A stretch of DNA of 64,000 bases, from contig NC_004722.1 in assembly GCF_000007825.1 (NCBI RefSeq), positions 4,741,001 through 4,805,000 on the forward strand, written 5' to 3'. The notes beneath the pieces were generated by a model. It did no database searches. It was given only the letters and a program-made list of their open reading frames with translations, and was not told the DNA's origin. This document shows, piece after piece, positions 33,684-43,042 of this stretch (position 1 is the first letter of the stretch; every line of letters starts with the position of its first letter). Origin of the DNA: Bacillus cereus ATCC 14579. Its GTDB lineage: Bacteria > Bacillota > Bacilli > Bacillales > Bacillaceae_G. The position numbers and the translations under genes were made by a program.

Positions 33684-35132
33684 CTACATCTCCTCCACTA
33701 ATTGTCTTAACTCTCGTCTTAACAATTTTTTCGAAGCGTTACGTGGTAATTCCTCTAAGAAACATGCTTTCTTCGGCACTTTATATTTCGCTAATTTCTC
33801 CTCGCAAAAATGAAGAATTTCTTCTTCTGTTACCGCCCCGCTTTTCACAACAAAAGCAGCTGGTACTTGTCCCCATTTGTCGTCAGACATACCGACAACG
33901 CCAGCTTCCGCTACTGCCGGATGGGAGAGTAACACTTCTTCAATTTGAGCTGGGTATATATTCTCTCCGCCAGAAATAATTAAATCACTGCGGCGATCTA
34001 ATACGTATAAAAACCCTTCTTCGTCTAAATAACCGAGGTCGCCAGTATGAAGCCATCCGTTTTGAATAGTCTCTCGCGTCGCATCTTCACGGTTAAAGTA
34101 ACCGCCTGTTACGTTCGGTCCTTTTACTACGATCTCGCCTTCTACTAACGGCGGTACTACTACGCCATCTTTTTCAATACGAAGTTGGCACTGAAATAGT
34201 GGTTTTCCAGCTGATCCTACTTTCGTTAACATGTAATCTGCGGATAACGTACAAATTTGCGAAGATGTTTCTGTCATACCGTACGTTTGATATACAGGAA
34301 TTCCTTTTTCTACACATGCTTCTAATAGTGGTTTTGGCGCTGGTCCTCCGCCAAGTAACATGCATCGTAAAGAAGATGGATATGTCTCTGCCCCAAGTCG
34401 CTCTAATAAATCAGTTAACATTTTAGAAACGACAGAAATAATTGTTACTCCTCTCGTTTGAAGTGCTTTATGAATAAAATCAGCATCATATTTCGGAACA
34501 AGTAAAATACGCATGCCATACATAATGTTTTTCATTAAAAGAGATAGCCCGCCAACATGGAACATCGGCATGCAGGCTAACCAACAATCATCATCACGAA
34601 GTCCTAAATTAAGCGACGAACCGACTGCGCTTGCCCAATGATTGCCGTACGTTAAAATAACGCCTTTCGGTTTGCCTGTCGTCCCAGACGTATAAATAAT
34701 TGTCATCGCTTCTTCTAAAGAAAACTCTTCTTGTATAGAGGCTTCCTCTTTTGGTCCATTCATCACTTCGGCTAATGAATAAACAGGAACATCTTTAGCA
34801 TCAAAATCTTGATCCGTTACTAAACAAACAACTTCAGCATCATCCATTTGCCAAAGTAGCTCTTCTCTTGAAAGACGCGTATTTAAAAGCACAGCTACTG
34901 CACCTACATAAGATAGGGCGTGAATAACTGTAATCATCTCCATACCATTTTTCATCAGAACAGCCACCTTTTGCCCTCGCTCCACTCCAACATGCGTGAG
35001 GTGTTCACAAACAGATACTACTTTTTCATGCAGCTCCATAAAAGTAACTTTCTCTTCCTCTATTTCAATTGCAGTGCGATCTGGTGTTAAAAATGCACGT
35101 TGCATTAACCAATTTGGCATCGTCTCCATCAT
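33684..35132 (-). CDS. menE: o-succinylbenzoate-CoA ligase MenE
   Basis: 482 aa acyl-CoA synthetase (ANL family). AMP-binding motif IYTSGTTGKPKGV, then YQTYGMTETSSQ, GWLHTGDLGYLDEEG and DRRSDLIISGGENIYP; the C-terminal lysine is in NASKKLLRREL. It activates o-succinylbenzoate to its CoA ester for MenB. GGAG lies before the double ATG start. The gene is separated from menB by 440 bp of repeats and a hairpin, yet all genes read in the same direction. Confidence 0.93.
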   Translation of the reverse strand: MMETMPNWLMQRAFLTPDRTAIEIEEEKVTFMELHEKVVSVCEHLTHVGVERGQKVAVLMKNGMEMITVIHALSYVGAVAVLLNTRLSREELLWQMDDAEVVCLVTDQDFDAKDVPVYSLAEVMNGPKEEASIQEEFSLEEAMTIIYTSGTTGKPKGVILTYGNHWASAVGSSLNLGLRDDDCWLACMPMFHVGGLSLLMKNIMYGMRILLVPKYDADFIHKALQTRGVTIISVVSKMLTDLLERLGAETYPSSLRCMLLGGGPAPKPLLEACVEKGIPVYQTYGMTETSSQICTLSADYMLTKVGSAGKPLFQCQLRIEKDGVVVPPLVEGEIVVKGPNVTGGYFNREDATRETIQNGWLHTGDLGYLDEEGFLYVLDRRSDLIISGGENIYPAQIEEVLLSHPAVAEAGVVGMSDDKWGQVPAAFVVKSGAVTEEEILHFCEEKLAKYKVPKKACFLEELPRNASKKLLRRELRQLVEEM

Positions 35133-35153
35133 TCATTCTCCTTTCATGAAAGA

Positions 35154-35182
35154 AAGAGACTTGATATGATATCAAGTCTCTT
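35154..35182 (-). terminator. Hairpin between menB and menE
   Basis: Stem AAGAGACTTGATAT / ATATCAAGTCTCTT just upstream of the menE ribosome site; the minus-strand tail is TTTCTTTC. It may attenuate menE/menC or be a repeat boundary. Confidence 0.6.
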
Positions 35183-35207
35183 AGTTGTTTTGTTTCCGGT
35201 TTGGTCT

Positions 35208-35570
35208 TATCCAGCTGCGCTCCTAGCCCCTTCCGTTTAAGAACCTTCCGCACGAGAAAGTAAAAAACACTTTCTGTGCGAAAGAACCTTAGCCTACGAG
35301 GCTAAACAGTCGGCTCCGCTTTTAAAACATCCAGCTACAGCAGCTAGAATGCTCGGTGGCTTCACTTCTTCCTACGAGGCAAAAAGCGCCTCTACGTCAG
35401 AAGCTCCATCCCCCTCACATTCTGAACGAGCTGCTTTCGCTTTTGGTCTCATCCAGCTACAGCGGCTAGAACAGTCGGTCGTTTCACGCCTTCCTACGAG
35501 GCAAAAAGCGCCTCTACGTCAGGAGTTCCAACGCCCTCTTGTTCTAAGCAAGCCGCTTCCGCTTTTGGTT
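35208..35570 (+). repeat. Three tandem units of a 120-bp repeat between menE and menB
   Basis: CCAGCT starts recur at 35211, 35331 and 35453 (steps of 120 and 122). Units 2 and 3 share CTACGAGGCAAAAAGCGCCT, GTTCTAA/ATTCTGA-type centres and GCTTTTGGT ends; unit 1 is diverged. The GAGGC...GCCTC core can form a hairpin. GC content is above that of the flanks. It explains the whole 440-bp gap; no gene is seen in it. Confidence 0.85.
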
Positions 35571-35573
35571 TGA

Positions 35574-36392
35574 TCACGGGAAACGAGGGAATTGACCGAA
35601 GTCCGGACTGCGTTTTTCTTTGAATGCGTCGCGACCTTCTTTTGCTTCGTCAGTTGTGTAGTACAATAACGTTGCATCTCCAGCTAGTTGTTGAATACCA
35701 GCTAGACCGTCTGTGTCTGCGTTGAATGCAGCTTTTAGGAAACGAAGTGCCATTGGGCTGTTTGCTAAAATTTCTTGTGCCCATTGTACTGTTTCTGCTT
35801 CAAGCTCTTCTAATGGTACTACAGTGTTTACTAAGCCCATATCAAGTGCTTCTTGAGCACTATATTGACGGCATAGGTACCAAATTTCGCGAGCTTTCTT
35901 GTGGCCTACCATACGAGCTAAGTAACCAGCTCCGTATCCACCGTCAAAGCTTCCTACTTTAGGACCTGTTTGTCCGAATACAGCGTTGTCTGCAGCGATT
36001 GTTAAGTCACATACGATATGAAGTACGTGTCCACCACCGATTGCATAACCTGCTACCATTGCGATAACTGGTTTAGGAATTGCGCGAATTAGACGTTGTA
36101 AGTCTAATACGTTTAAACGAGGGATTTGGTCGTCACCTACATATCCACCATGACCGCGAACTTTTTGGTCGCCGCCAGAACAGAATGCACGTCCACCTTC
36201 ACCTGTTAAAATGATAACGCCAACATTTGCATCATCACGAGCTTGTGCAAAAGCGTCGATTAACTCCATTACCGTTTTAGGACGGAATGCGTTATGTACT
36301 TCAGGGCGGTTAATCGAAATCTTTGCGATACCATTGTATGTTGAATAAATAATATCTTCGTAATTGCCTTCTTTTACCCATTCAATAGCCAT
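35574..36392 (-). CDS. menB: 1,4-dihydroxy-2-naphthoyl-CoA synthase MenB
   Basis: 272 aa crotonase-fold enzyme, ATG with AGGAGG upstream. Oxyanion-hole and active-site blocks SGGDQKVRGHGGY and GYAIGGGHVLH, then GPKVGSFDGGYGAGYLAR; the C-terminus EKRSPDFGQFPRFP is the usual MenB ending. It closes the naphthoate ring from OSB-CoA. It follows menH by 69 bp. Confidence 0.95.
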   Translation of the reverse strand: MAIEWVKEGNYEDIIYSTYNGIAKISINRPEVHNAFRPKTVMELIDAFAQARDDANVGVIILTGEGGRAFCSGGDQKVRGHGGYVGDDQIPRLNVLDLQRLIRAIPKPVIAMVAGYAIGGGHVLHIVCDLTIAADNAVFGQTGPKVGSFDGGYGAGYLARMVGHKKAREIWYLCRQYSAQEALDMGLVNTVVPLEELEAETVQWAQEILANSPMALRFLKAAFNADTDGLAGIQQLAGDATLLYYTTDEAKEGRDAFKEKRSPDFGQFPRFP

Positions 36393-36461
36393 TACAACTA
36401 CCTCCTTGTATATTTCTGATCTCCTCTATAAGTGTAACTTCATTCTTAACTGAAAAAAGCA

Positions 36462-37274
36462 TCACTGCATAGTTTTTAGAAATCCCTTTACTATTGTATC
36501 AAACTTTTCCGGTTGTTCCACATGAATTGCATGGCCAGCACCATGAATTTTGACAAATTTCGCGTCAGAGATGCATTTTTCAATATTTTTTAATATACGA
36601 AAGAACTTTTCATCATACTCTCCGTTCATTAAAAGAACAGGTATTTTTAAGTTTTTCAGCTCATCCCACCATGAAGGCTGAGCCCCCGTTCCCATGCCCC
36701 GCAAGCTATTTGCAAGTCCTTTTGGATTGTTAGCAAGTCGTTCTTTTCGCACCGCTTCTTGTACGTTTTTTGCTAAACGTTTTTGCGTTTCAAAAAGCGG
36801 AATATTTTCCCACATGGATACAAAACTTTCTATGTCTTCTCGCTCAATTTTATCGGCAAGTCGATCATCTTTTTCACGACGTTCTTTTCTATCTGCTTCG
36901 TTTTCGAGCCCAGCTGTACAATTTTCTAATAAAAGAGAGTGTACATAATCTGGATATAGACATGCCATCGTAATCGCCAATCTACCGCCCATTGAATAGC
37001 CAAGTATATGTGCTTTTTCAATATGAAGGTAATCTAATAGTTCTTTCATTTGCAATGCCACATTTCGGATGTCATAATGCACAACATTTTCAGGACTCTC
37101 AGTCTTTCCGTGTCCAACAAGATCCACTACAATAACTTGAAACTGCTCACTCCATGAAGAGACAAAAGAACGCCACGTTTCCATGCTTCCCGTAAAACCA
37201 TGAAGAAGTAGAAGTGGTTCCCCGCTTCCGACTACTTCATATTCATACGATACACCTTGCAGCGTTACTTTCAT
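36462..37274 (-). CDS. menH: SHCHC synthase MenH (alpha/beta hydrolase)
   Basis: 270 aa, alpha/beta-hydrolase fold: oxyanion motif LLLHGFTGSMETW, nucleophile LGYSMGGR, acid in LLMNGEYDEKF and the histidine in GAGHAIHVEQP. It makes SHCHC from SEPHCHC after MenD. Overlaps menD by 4 bp, the usual arrangement. Confidence 0.94.
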   Translation of the reverse strand: MKVTLQGVSYEYEVVGSGEPLLLLHGFTGSMETWRSFVSSWSEQFQVIVVDLVGHGKTESPENVVHYDIRNVALQMKELLDYLHIEKAHILGYSMGGRLAITMACLYPDYVHSLLLENCTAGLENEADRKERREKDDRLADKIEREDIESFVSMWENIPLFETQKRLAKNVQEAVRKERLANNPKGLANSLRGMGTGAQPSWWDELKNLKIPVLLMNGEYDEKFFRILKNIEKCISDAKFVKIHGAGHAIHVEQPEKFDTIVKGFLKTMQ

Positions 37275-39025
37275 TTTGATTCACCTTGTAAAGATGTAGT
37301 AATTACGTCCATCGTTTTTGCCCATAATGTACGGTGCAATGTTAAGTTCTCATCACGATTCGTACAAATTTCCACAACGTGTAAACCTTCTGTCGTCGTT
37401 CCTTTTCGAACTTCTTCTCGGAATTGCTCCCAACCATTTACACGGCTAAATGAACCGCCGTACATTTTGACAACATGCTCATAATCAAGTCCAATTGGTG
37501 TTCCAAATAATGATTCAAAATGTTCCTTTTTCTCATACTGTGGTAAGAATGAGAAAATACCCCCACCATCATTATTTACAACGACAATTGTTATATTTAA
37601 TTCATGTAATTTCGCTGCTAACAGTCCATTTAAATCGTGATAAAATGATAAATCACCAATTACTAATACAAGTGGGTCGCAAATAACGCTTGCTCCTAGA
37701 GCTGTCGAAATGATTCCATCAATACCATTTACACCACGGTTTGCCATCACATGGATGTTTTTATCCGATGTGAAGAAGAATGAGTCTGTATCACGAATTG
37801 GCATACTATTGCTCGCAAATAACGTTGCGTCTTCTGGTAATACGCGCACAATATCTGTAATAACCTTTCCTTCAAATGCAGTTTCATATGTTTCCATTTC
37901 ACGAAGCGTTTCCTTCGTTTTTTCGTTTATATGTTGCCACATTAGGGACCAATCATTCTTTTTCATAACTGGCATTTTTTCTATTGCTGCCTTGCAGAAT
38001 TCAATGTCACTTGCTTGCACAACTTCTGTCGCAACAAGAGCTGGATCTCTCCATTGTCCTGATTCATCGACAACGATATGAACTGCTTTTGTTTGTTTTT
38101 TTATGAACTGCGTTAATGATTTAGAAACAGGCATACCACCAAAGCGAATTAAAACGTCCCCGTTCCATGTTTCTTTTAACTTTTCATTTCGTAAAAATGT
38201 ATCATAACAGTCAATTACCATCGTTTTATCGTGGTGTCCGCTACGAATATTAGAAAGTGGGTCTGCTAATATAGGATAGCCAGTTTTTTCAGCTAGTTGC
38301 GTTGCAAACATTGCAATTTCTGCATGACTATCATCTCCACAAATAATAAGCCCCTTTTCCATATGTGAAAGGCGCCCTACAAGAGAATCTACATATTCAC
38401 TCGGCATCACCGCGTTTCCTTGCTGAACTACTCCTGTATATTCACTACGTCCTTTATCCCATAAGCTTTCTAGTGAGAAATCAGGGATAAGTGGCTCGCG
38501 AACTGGAAAATTAAGATGAACAGGACCCTGCGGCGCTAAACAAGCATTTGCTACTATACGCTGCGTCGTCATACGAGCGTAATGATACATCGCTTCACTT
38601 GCTTCTGGCAGTGCCATCTCTGTAAATTGTTTCACAAAAGTACCGTATAAATTAAATTGATTCATTGCTTGTGGTGCACCAACATCTCTTAATTCATGCG
38701 GTCTATCCGCTGTTAAGACGATAAGTGGGACCCTTGAATGAAAAGCTTCACATACAGCTGGATAATAGTTCGCTGCTGCTGTTCCTGACGTACATAATAA
38801 TGCTACTGGGCGTTTTTTTGCTTTCGCAATACCGAGCGCGAAAAATCCTGCTGATCTTTCATCCACATGTAAATATGTGTTCATTCCTTCGTGTTGTTCC
38901 ATTAGTAAAGCAATCGGCGTTGACCGTGAGCCTGGACTAATGACAACATCACATACATCTAGACGCGTCAGTTCATCCACGAACGCGCCTAAATAATATG
39001 ATAATGCTTCTATATGATTGTTCAT
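37271..39025 (-). CDS. menD: SEPHCHC synthase MenD
   Basis: 584 aa ThDP-dependent enzyme: N-terminal YLGAFVDELTRLDVCDVVISPGSRSTP, central domain, and C-terminal ThDP block VIGDLSFYHDLNGL. It joins isochorismate and 2-oxoglutarate. Overlaps menF by 4 bp and menH by 4 bp, showing tight translational coupling in the order F-D-H. Confidence 0.95.
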   Translation of the reverse strand: MNNHIEALSYYLGAFVDELTRLDVCDVVISPGSRSTPIALLMEQHEGMNTYLHVDERSAGFFALGIAKAKKRPVALLCTSGTAAANYYPAVCEAFHSRVPLIVLTADRPHELRDVGAPQAMNQFNLYGTFVKQFTEMALPEASEAMYHYARMTTQRIVANACLAPQGPVHLNFPVREPLIPDFSLESLWDKGRSEYTGVVQQGNAVMPSEYVDSLVGRLSHMEKGLIICGDDSHAEIAMFATQLAEKTGYPILADPLSNIRSGHHDKTMVIDCYDTFLRNEKLKETWNGDVLIRFGGMPVSKSLTQFIKKQTKAVHIVVDESGQWRDPALVATEVVQASDIEFCKAAIEKMPVMKKNDWSLMWQHINEKTKETLREMETYETAFEGKVITDIVRVLPEDATLFASNSMPIRDTDSFFFTSDKNIHVMANRGVNGIDGIISTALGASVICDPLVLVIGDLSFYHDLNGLLAAKLHELNITIVVVNNDGGGIFSFLPQYEKKEHFESLFGTPIGLDYEHVVKMYGGSFSRVNGWEQFREEVRKGTTTEGLHVVEICTNRDENLTLHRTLWAKTMDVITTSLQGESK

Positions 39026-40416
39026 TTCATTAATTCCTCCAAAGCACCAAGCATCGGTCTAAACTTCAAACTTGTTTCTTCATATTCAAGCTGCGGGATT
39101 GAATCAATTACAATACCACAACCGGCAAATAAGGATGCTTTCTCGCCGTTTAATAATCCGCAGCGCAGCGCAACCGCAAATTCACCATTTCCTTCATCAT
39201 CTATCCAGCCAATCGGTGCACCATACAACCCTCTGTCTAACAATTCAACATCACGGATCAGTTTCATCGCTTCCAAACGAGGTGTCCCGCCAAGAGCTGG
39301 TGTTGGATGTAATTCTTCTACCATTGTTAAAAGACTCGCATCGCCTTTTGCTTCTACAGGCGTATATAAGTGAATTAAGTTTTTCGTTGTTAATAAACCT
39401 GGGCTTTCCGGAATATTAACGTATTCGCAATGTTCATTTAGTACCGAGCGGATCATGTTAACAACATACCCATGTTCAGCTAAATTCTTTTCATCATGAA
39501 GAAGCGCATTACTATTTCGCTTACTTTCTTCTATAGAATGACCATGACCGATTGAACCCGCAAGACACATCGATGTAAATTTCTCATCTTCTTTGCGAAT
39601 TAATCTCTCAGGCGTCGCTCCTAAGAAGCATGCTCCTTTATAATCAAAAGAAAATACGTAACAATCCGGTTGACCAATGCGAAGTGCTTCTAAAACAAGA
39701 GCAGAATCAATCGAATGATTCATCTCTACTTTTAGTTCCCTCGCCAATACAACCTTCTGCACGTTACCCTGCTTCATCTCATCTTGTACTTTTTCAATTG
39801 CTTTCATCCAGCCTTTCGGATCCACTTCTACTTTAGAAATAACAGTCAATTTCGATCCGTTTAGCGCACATCTACTCTCTCCCAAAATCTTCTCTTCTAA
39901 AGAAATCATTTCGTTAGAAAGAGTTTCTGCACAATCTGTTGCTGAAACAAATGTATTCATCGTTAACCATGCTTTTTCATTTTTTACAGTTAATAAAAAT
40001 GCTGGTAGTGAAAATGTCGTATCTTTAAATTCTTTCCATAGGTCCGTTTTCTCTTTTTCTGGATCAAATGAAAAACCACCAAATAAAAGCGGACCCGTTC
40101 CAAATTCATATTCATCTCTTTGGACAAATGCATTCTCTTTTACTTTCTCCCACTCGTCGCGAGCGGTTTGAAAGCGCTTATGAGAAGAATTTGCTATAGT
40201 GAAAACAGAGCCAATTCCTGCAAATATTACATGCTGAGCCGGGTCTGCAAAATAACATCTATTTTCGAATGAAATCCTTTTTCCTGCTGCATAGAACAGA
40301 AGCGGATCCACCCAGTCTATTTGTTTTACAAAACTAACCAATGTTTTTTCGTTAGTTGCACGCTTGATAGCTGCAATAAGAACTTCTTGCAAGCCTTTTT
40401 GTTTCGTTTGAATCAC
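39022..40416 (-). CDS. menF: Isochorismate synthase MenF
   Basis: 464 aa, GTG start with GGGGGAGA 5 bp upstream. Chorismate-binding domain in the C-terminal half: KVVLAREL, FLGATPERLI, CLAGSIGHG, HPTPALGGTPR and GAPIGWIDDEGNGEFAVALR. First committed step of menaquinone synthesis. It starts the men operon, divergent from menA. Confidence 0.94.
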   Translation of the reverse strand: MIQTKQKGLQEVLIAAIKRATNEKTLVSFVKQIDWVDPLLFYAAGKRISFENRCYFADPAQHVIFAGIGSVFTIANSSHKRFQTARDEWEKVKENAFVQRDEYEFGTGPLLFGGFSFDPEKEKTDLWKEFKDTTFSLPAFLLTVKNEKAWLTMNTFVSATDCAETLSNEMISLEEKILGESRCALNGSKLTVISKVEVDPKGWMKAIEKVQDEMKQGNVQKVVLARELKVEMNHSIDSALVLEALRIGQPDCYVFSFDYKGACFLGATPERLIRKEDEKFTSMCLAGSIGHGHSIEESKRNSNALLHDEKNLAEHGYVVNMIRSVLNEHCEYVNIPESPGLLTTKNLIHLYTPVEAKGDASLLTMVEELHPTPALGGTPRLEAMKLIRDVELLDRGLYGAPIGWIDDEGNGEFAVALRCGLLNGEKASLFAGCGIVIDSIPQLEYEETSLKFRPMLGALEELMK

Positions 40417-40544
40417 AATTGTCTCCCCCCTATGGGCGAAAAATAGTCATAATTACGCTTGATTTTAAGATACACCTCAAACGAAAGGCCTGTCAACGTT
40501 TAGCATTTCTGAGAAATTCACCTTCTCTTCCTAGAAAATAAACG

Positions 40545-40573
40545 TTGACACTAAATGATGCTTTTTCTACACT
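40545..40573 (+). promoter_or_regulatory. Sigma-A promoter of menA
   Basis: TTGACA (40545-40550), 17 bp, TACACT (40568-40573), 38 bp before the ATG at 40611. Confidence 0.7.
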
Positions 40574-40610
40574 TAGTTGTGTACAATATGTGACCAAAGG
40601 AGGATTCAAC

Positions 40611-41564
40611 ATGGAAATGAACGTCAAAACGAATTCCTCTCCTACGGCGCCAAAGCCAAGTAAGCAAACAGGCTGGCGCATCTGGTGGAGTTTACTACGT
40701 CCCCATACATTAACAGCCGCTTTCGTACCTGTTTTCATCGGAACAGCATATTCGATGCAGGTCGGAGGTATAAATCAAATACATCTTCCTCTTTTCCTTA
40801 TGATGCTTCTTGCTTGTCTTCTCATTCAAGCAGCAACAAACATGTTTAATGAATACTTTGATTATAAAAGAGGACTCGATCACGAAGGTTCAGTTGGTAT
40901 CGGCGGCGCTATCGTTCGCGATGGCATTCAGCCAAAAACAGTGCTTAACTTAGCATTTGGATTTTTCGGCATCGCAATACTATTAGGTGTTTATATTTGT
41001 ATAAATTCTAGCTGGTGGCTTGCTGCAATCGGTCTTGTTTGTATGGCCGTTGCTTACCTTTATACAGGTGGCCCACTTCCAATTGCATATACACCATTTG
41101 GAGAGTTGACAGCCGGATTATTTATGGGTGTCATTATTATTGGGATTTCATTCTTTATTCAAACTGGAACTGTAACATCAGAAGTCATTTTACTATCTAT
41201 TCCAAGCTCCATTTTAATTGGTGCCATTTTACTAGCCAATAATATTCGTGACTTGGATGGCGATAAAGAAAACGGTCGTAAAACGTTAGCAATTCTCGTT
41301 GGACGCGAGCGAGCGGTTGGTGTACTTGCTTCGATGTTCATCGTTTCCTACATTTGGACAATTGCTTTAATTATCGTGGGCATCGTATCACCATGGATGC
41401 TTATCGTATTTTTAAGTGCGCCGAAAGCATTTAAAGCGACGAAAGGCTTTATCGGCAAAAGCATTCCGATGGAAATGGTACCTGCGATGATTGCAACAGC
41501 AAAAACAAATACAATCTTCGGTTTCCTAATGGGAATCGGATTATTACTTGGATACTTTCTATAA
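40611..41564 (+). CDS. menA: 1,4-dihydroxy-2-naphthoate polyprenyltransferase MenA
   Basis: 317 aa from the ATG at 40611, which has AAAGGAGG 8 bp upstream; the frame extends to 40545 inside the promoter. UbiA-family prenyltransferase with about eight membrane helices; Asp-rich motifs NEYFDYKRGLD and NNIRDLDGDKENGR bind the polyprenyl diphosphate. It makes demethylmenaquinone. Divergent from menF and followed by a terminator. Confidence 0.95.
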   Translation: MEMNVKTNSSPTAPKPSKQTGWRIWWSLLRPHTLTAAFVPVFIGTAYSMQVGGINQIHLPLFLMMLLACLLIQAATNMFNEYFDYKRGLDHEGSVGIGGAIVRDGIQPKTVLNLAFGFFGIAILLGVYICINSSWWLAAIGLVCMAVAYLYTGGPLPIAYTPFGELTAGLFMGVIIIGISFFIQTGTVTSEVILLSIPSSILIGAILLANNIRDLDGDKENGRKTLAILVGRERAVGVLASMFIVSYIWTIALIIVGIVSPWMLIVFLSAPKAFKATKGFIGKSIPMEMVPAMIATAKTNTIFGFLMGIGLLLGYFL

Positions 41565-41592
41565 AAGGAGCTGCTTATGCGGCTCCTTTTTC
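41563..41592 (+). terminator. Terminator of menA
   Basis: Stem AAAAGGAGC / GCTCCTTTT with TTTTT tail, overlapping the menA stop. Confidence 0.85.
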
Positions 41593-41673
41593 ATATCTAA
41601 AATTCATCTCATAATTCCTACTCTCAACGCTCATACTATGTAAAGAAACTGAATTGTAGGAAGGTGGACGACT

Positions 41674-42405
41674 ATGTTAACTCCACAACAAGTAGGTCAA
41701 TTTAAATCCATTTTAGAAAAACAAAAACAAGAACTAGAGCAAACGATACAAACTCATGAAAATACAGATCGTGCTTCTGAACGTGACTCAGTAGGAGAAC
41801 TGTCTAGCTATGACAACCATCCAGGTGATATGGCTACAGAGCTATATGAACGGGAAAAAGACTTCGGGCTTATTGAACTTTGGCATAAACAGCTTGAGGA
41901 CACGAAACATGCCTTGCAAAAAATAGAAGCGGGTACGTACGGCATTTGCGAAGTGTCTGGCGAAGAGATTCCATTTGAAAGATTGGAAGCAATGCCGACT
42001 GCTACAACATGCATCCAGCACGCGACAAATAAGTTAAATATGAATACACGACCAGTTGAAGAAGAAGTGTTGTCTCCTTCTTTCCAGAAGCATGATGAGG
42101 ACAATTCTGTTGAGTACGATGCGGAAGATGCGTGGCAAGATGTCGCAAATTACGGAACATCTGAAACGCCGTCTGATTTAGAAAGACAAGATTCAAAAAA
42201 CTATAATGGCATGTATGTAAATAGTGAAGAAAACGTAGGCTACGTGGAGGATTTTGAAAACTTTATCGGTACGGATATGTACGGGAAAAACCCACAAGTT
42301 TTCGCTACAGAAGAGCATGAAGAATATGAACAAATGCTTGATGATTTTGAAGAACGTACCTTCAAAGGTGAATTATCTTCAAATGAATCTAGTTCCAAAG
42401 AATAA
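41674..42405 (+). CDS. yteA: TraR/DksA-type zinc-finger protein, YteA family
   Basis: 243 aa, ATG with AGGAAGG upstream (TTAACTCCACAACAAG follows). N-terminal coiled-coil helix (residues 5-45), SYDNHPGDMATELYEREKDFGL, and a degenerate DksA zinc finger YGICEVSGEEI...TTC with only two of four Cys. The C-terminal half is acidic. In Bacillus YteA is encoded next to menA and is a sporulation-expressed protein; the molecular role is not known. Confidence 0.88.
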   Translation: MLTPQQVGQFKSILEKQKQELEQTIQTHENTDRASERDSVGELSSYDNHPGDMATELYEREKDFGLIELWHKQLEDTKHALQKIEAGTYGICEVSGEEIPFERLEAMPTATTCIQHATNKLNMNTRPVEEEVLSPSFQKHDEDNSVEYDAEDAWQDVANYGTSETPSDLERQDSKNYNGMYVNSEENVGYVEDFENFIGTDMYGKNPQVFATEEHEEYEQMLDDFEERTFKGELSSNESSSKE

Positions 42406-42438
42406 AAAAAAGCATTCCGAAAATCGGAATGCTTTTTA
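42406..42438. terminator. Bidirectional terminator between yteA and cspD
   Basis: Perfect stem AAAAAGCATTCCGA / TCGGAATGCTTTTT with a 3 nt loop, A-run on the left and T-run on the right. Confidence 0.9.
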
Positions 42439-42449
42439 TCGCTAGCTAA

Positions 42450-42650
42450 TTAGTTTTTTGTAACGTTAGCAGCTTGTGGTCCACGGTTACCTTCAACGAT
42501 TTCGAAAGAAACTTCTTGACCTTCTTCTAAAGTTTTGAATCCGTCACCTTGGATAGCTGAGAAGTGAACGAATACATCGTCTCCACCTTCAACTTCGATG
42601 AAACCGAAACCTTTTTCGCTGTTGAACCATTTAACTTTACCTGTTTGCAT
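42450..42650 (-). CDS. cspD: Cold-shock protein, CspD-like
   Basis: 66 aa OB-fold protein with RNP1 KGFGFI and RNP2 VFVHF, nearly the standard Bacillus CspD sequence. It binds single-stranded RNA and DNA and melts secondary structure. AGGAGG precedes the ATG. The 5' leader is long (about 70-80 nt from the promoter at 42720-42748) and holds a small hairpin ATCCAC/GTGGAT, as usual for cold-shock mRNAs. The assignment to CspD rather than CspA/B rests on overall similarity. Confidence 0.9.
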   Translation of the reverse strand: MQTGKVKWFNSEKGFGFIEVEGGDDVFVHFSAIQGDGFKTLEEGQEVSFEIVEGNRGPQAANVTKN

Positions 42651-42719
42651 GTCATGTACCTCCTAAATAAAAATGAAACTATGAATCCACATGAAAAGGT
42701 GGATATAAAGGACATGAAT

Positions 42720-42748
42720 GTATAACAAGCTTACAGCCTTTAATTCAA
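42720..42748 (-). promoter_or_regulatory. Promoter of cspD
   Basis: Minus strand TTGAAT, 17-18 bp, TATACA, giving a leader of about 65 nt. Region 42651-43042 holds this promoter and leader plus the start of the next gene's promoter; no other gene is seen. Confidence 0.5.
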
Positions 42749-43042
42749 CGTGCTTTATTTCCGTACCACATTATGTAGCTCAATAGTGATTTCACTATAT
42801 CACGCTATATCCAAAACGTCAAATGAGAACACTTTCATTCCACCATTTTTTTATAATTTTAATATAATGTTGAATTTCCATATTCATATATTATCCCGCC
42901 ATTTGTGGACAGCTTGATTGGCGGGAGCTGATAATCAGTTTTGGCTGGTTCCACTTTATTTGAAAATTAACAAAACTAAAGTATTCTAATCCTATTAAAT
43001 TCTGTACAATATAAGTATCTATTACATACGAGGGTGAAAAAA

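Noticed and set aside
40493..40738. Minus-strand frame over the menA start
   Set aside because: It overlaps the menA promoter and coding start; composition fits a shadow frame.
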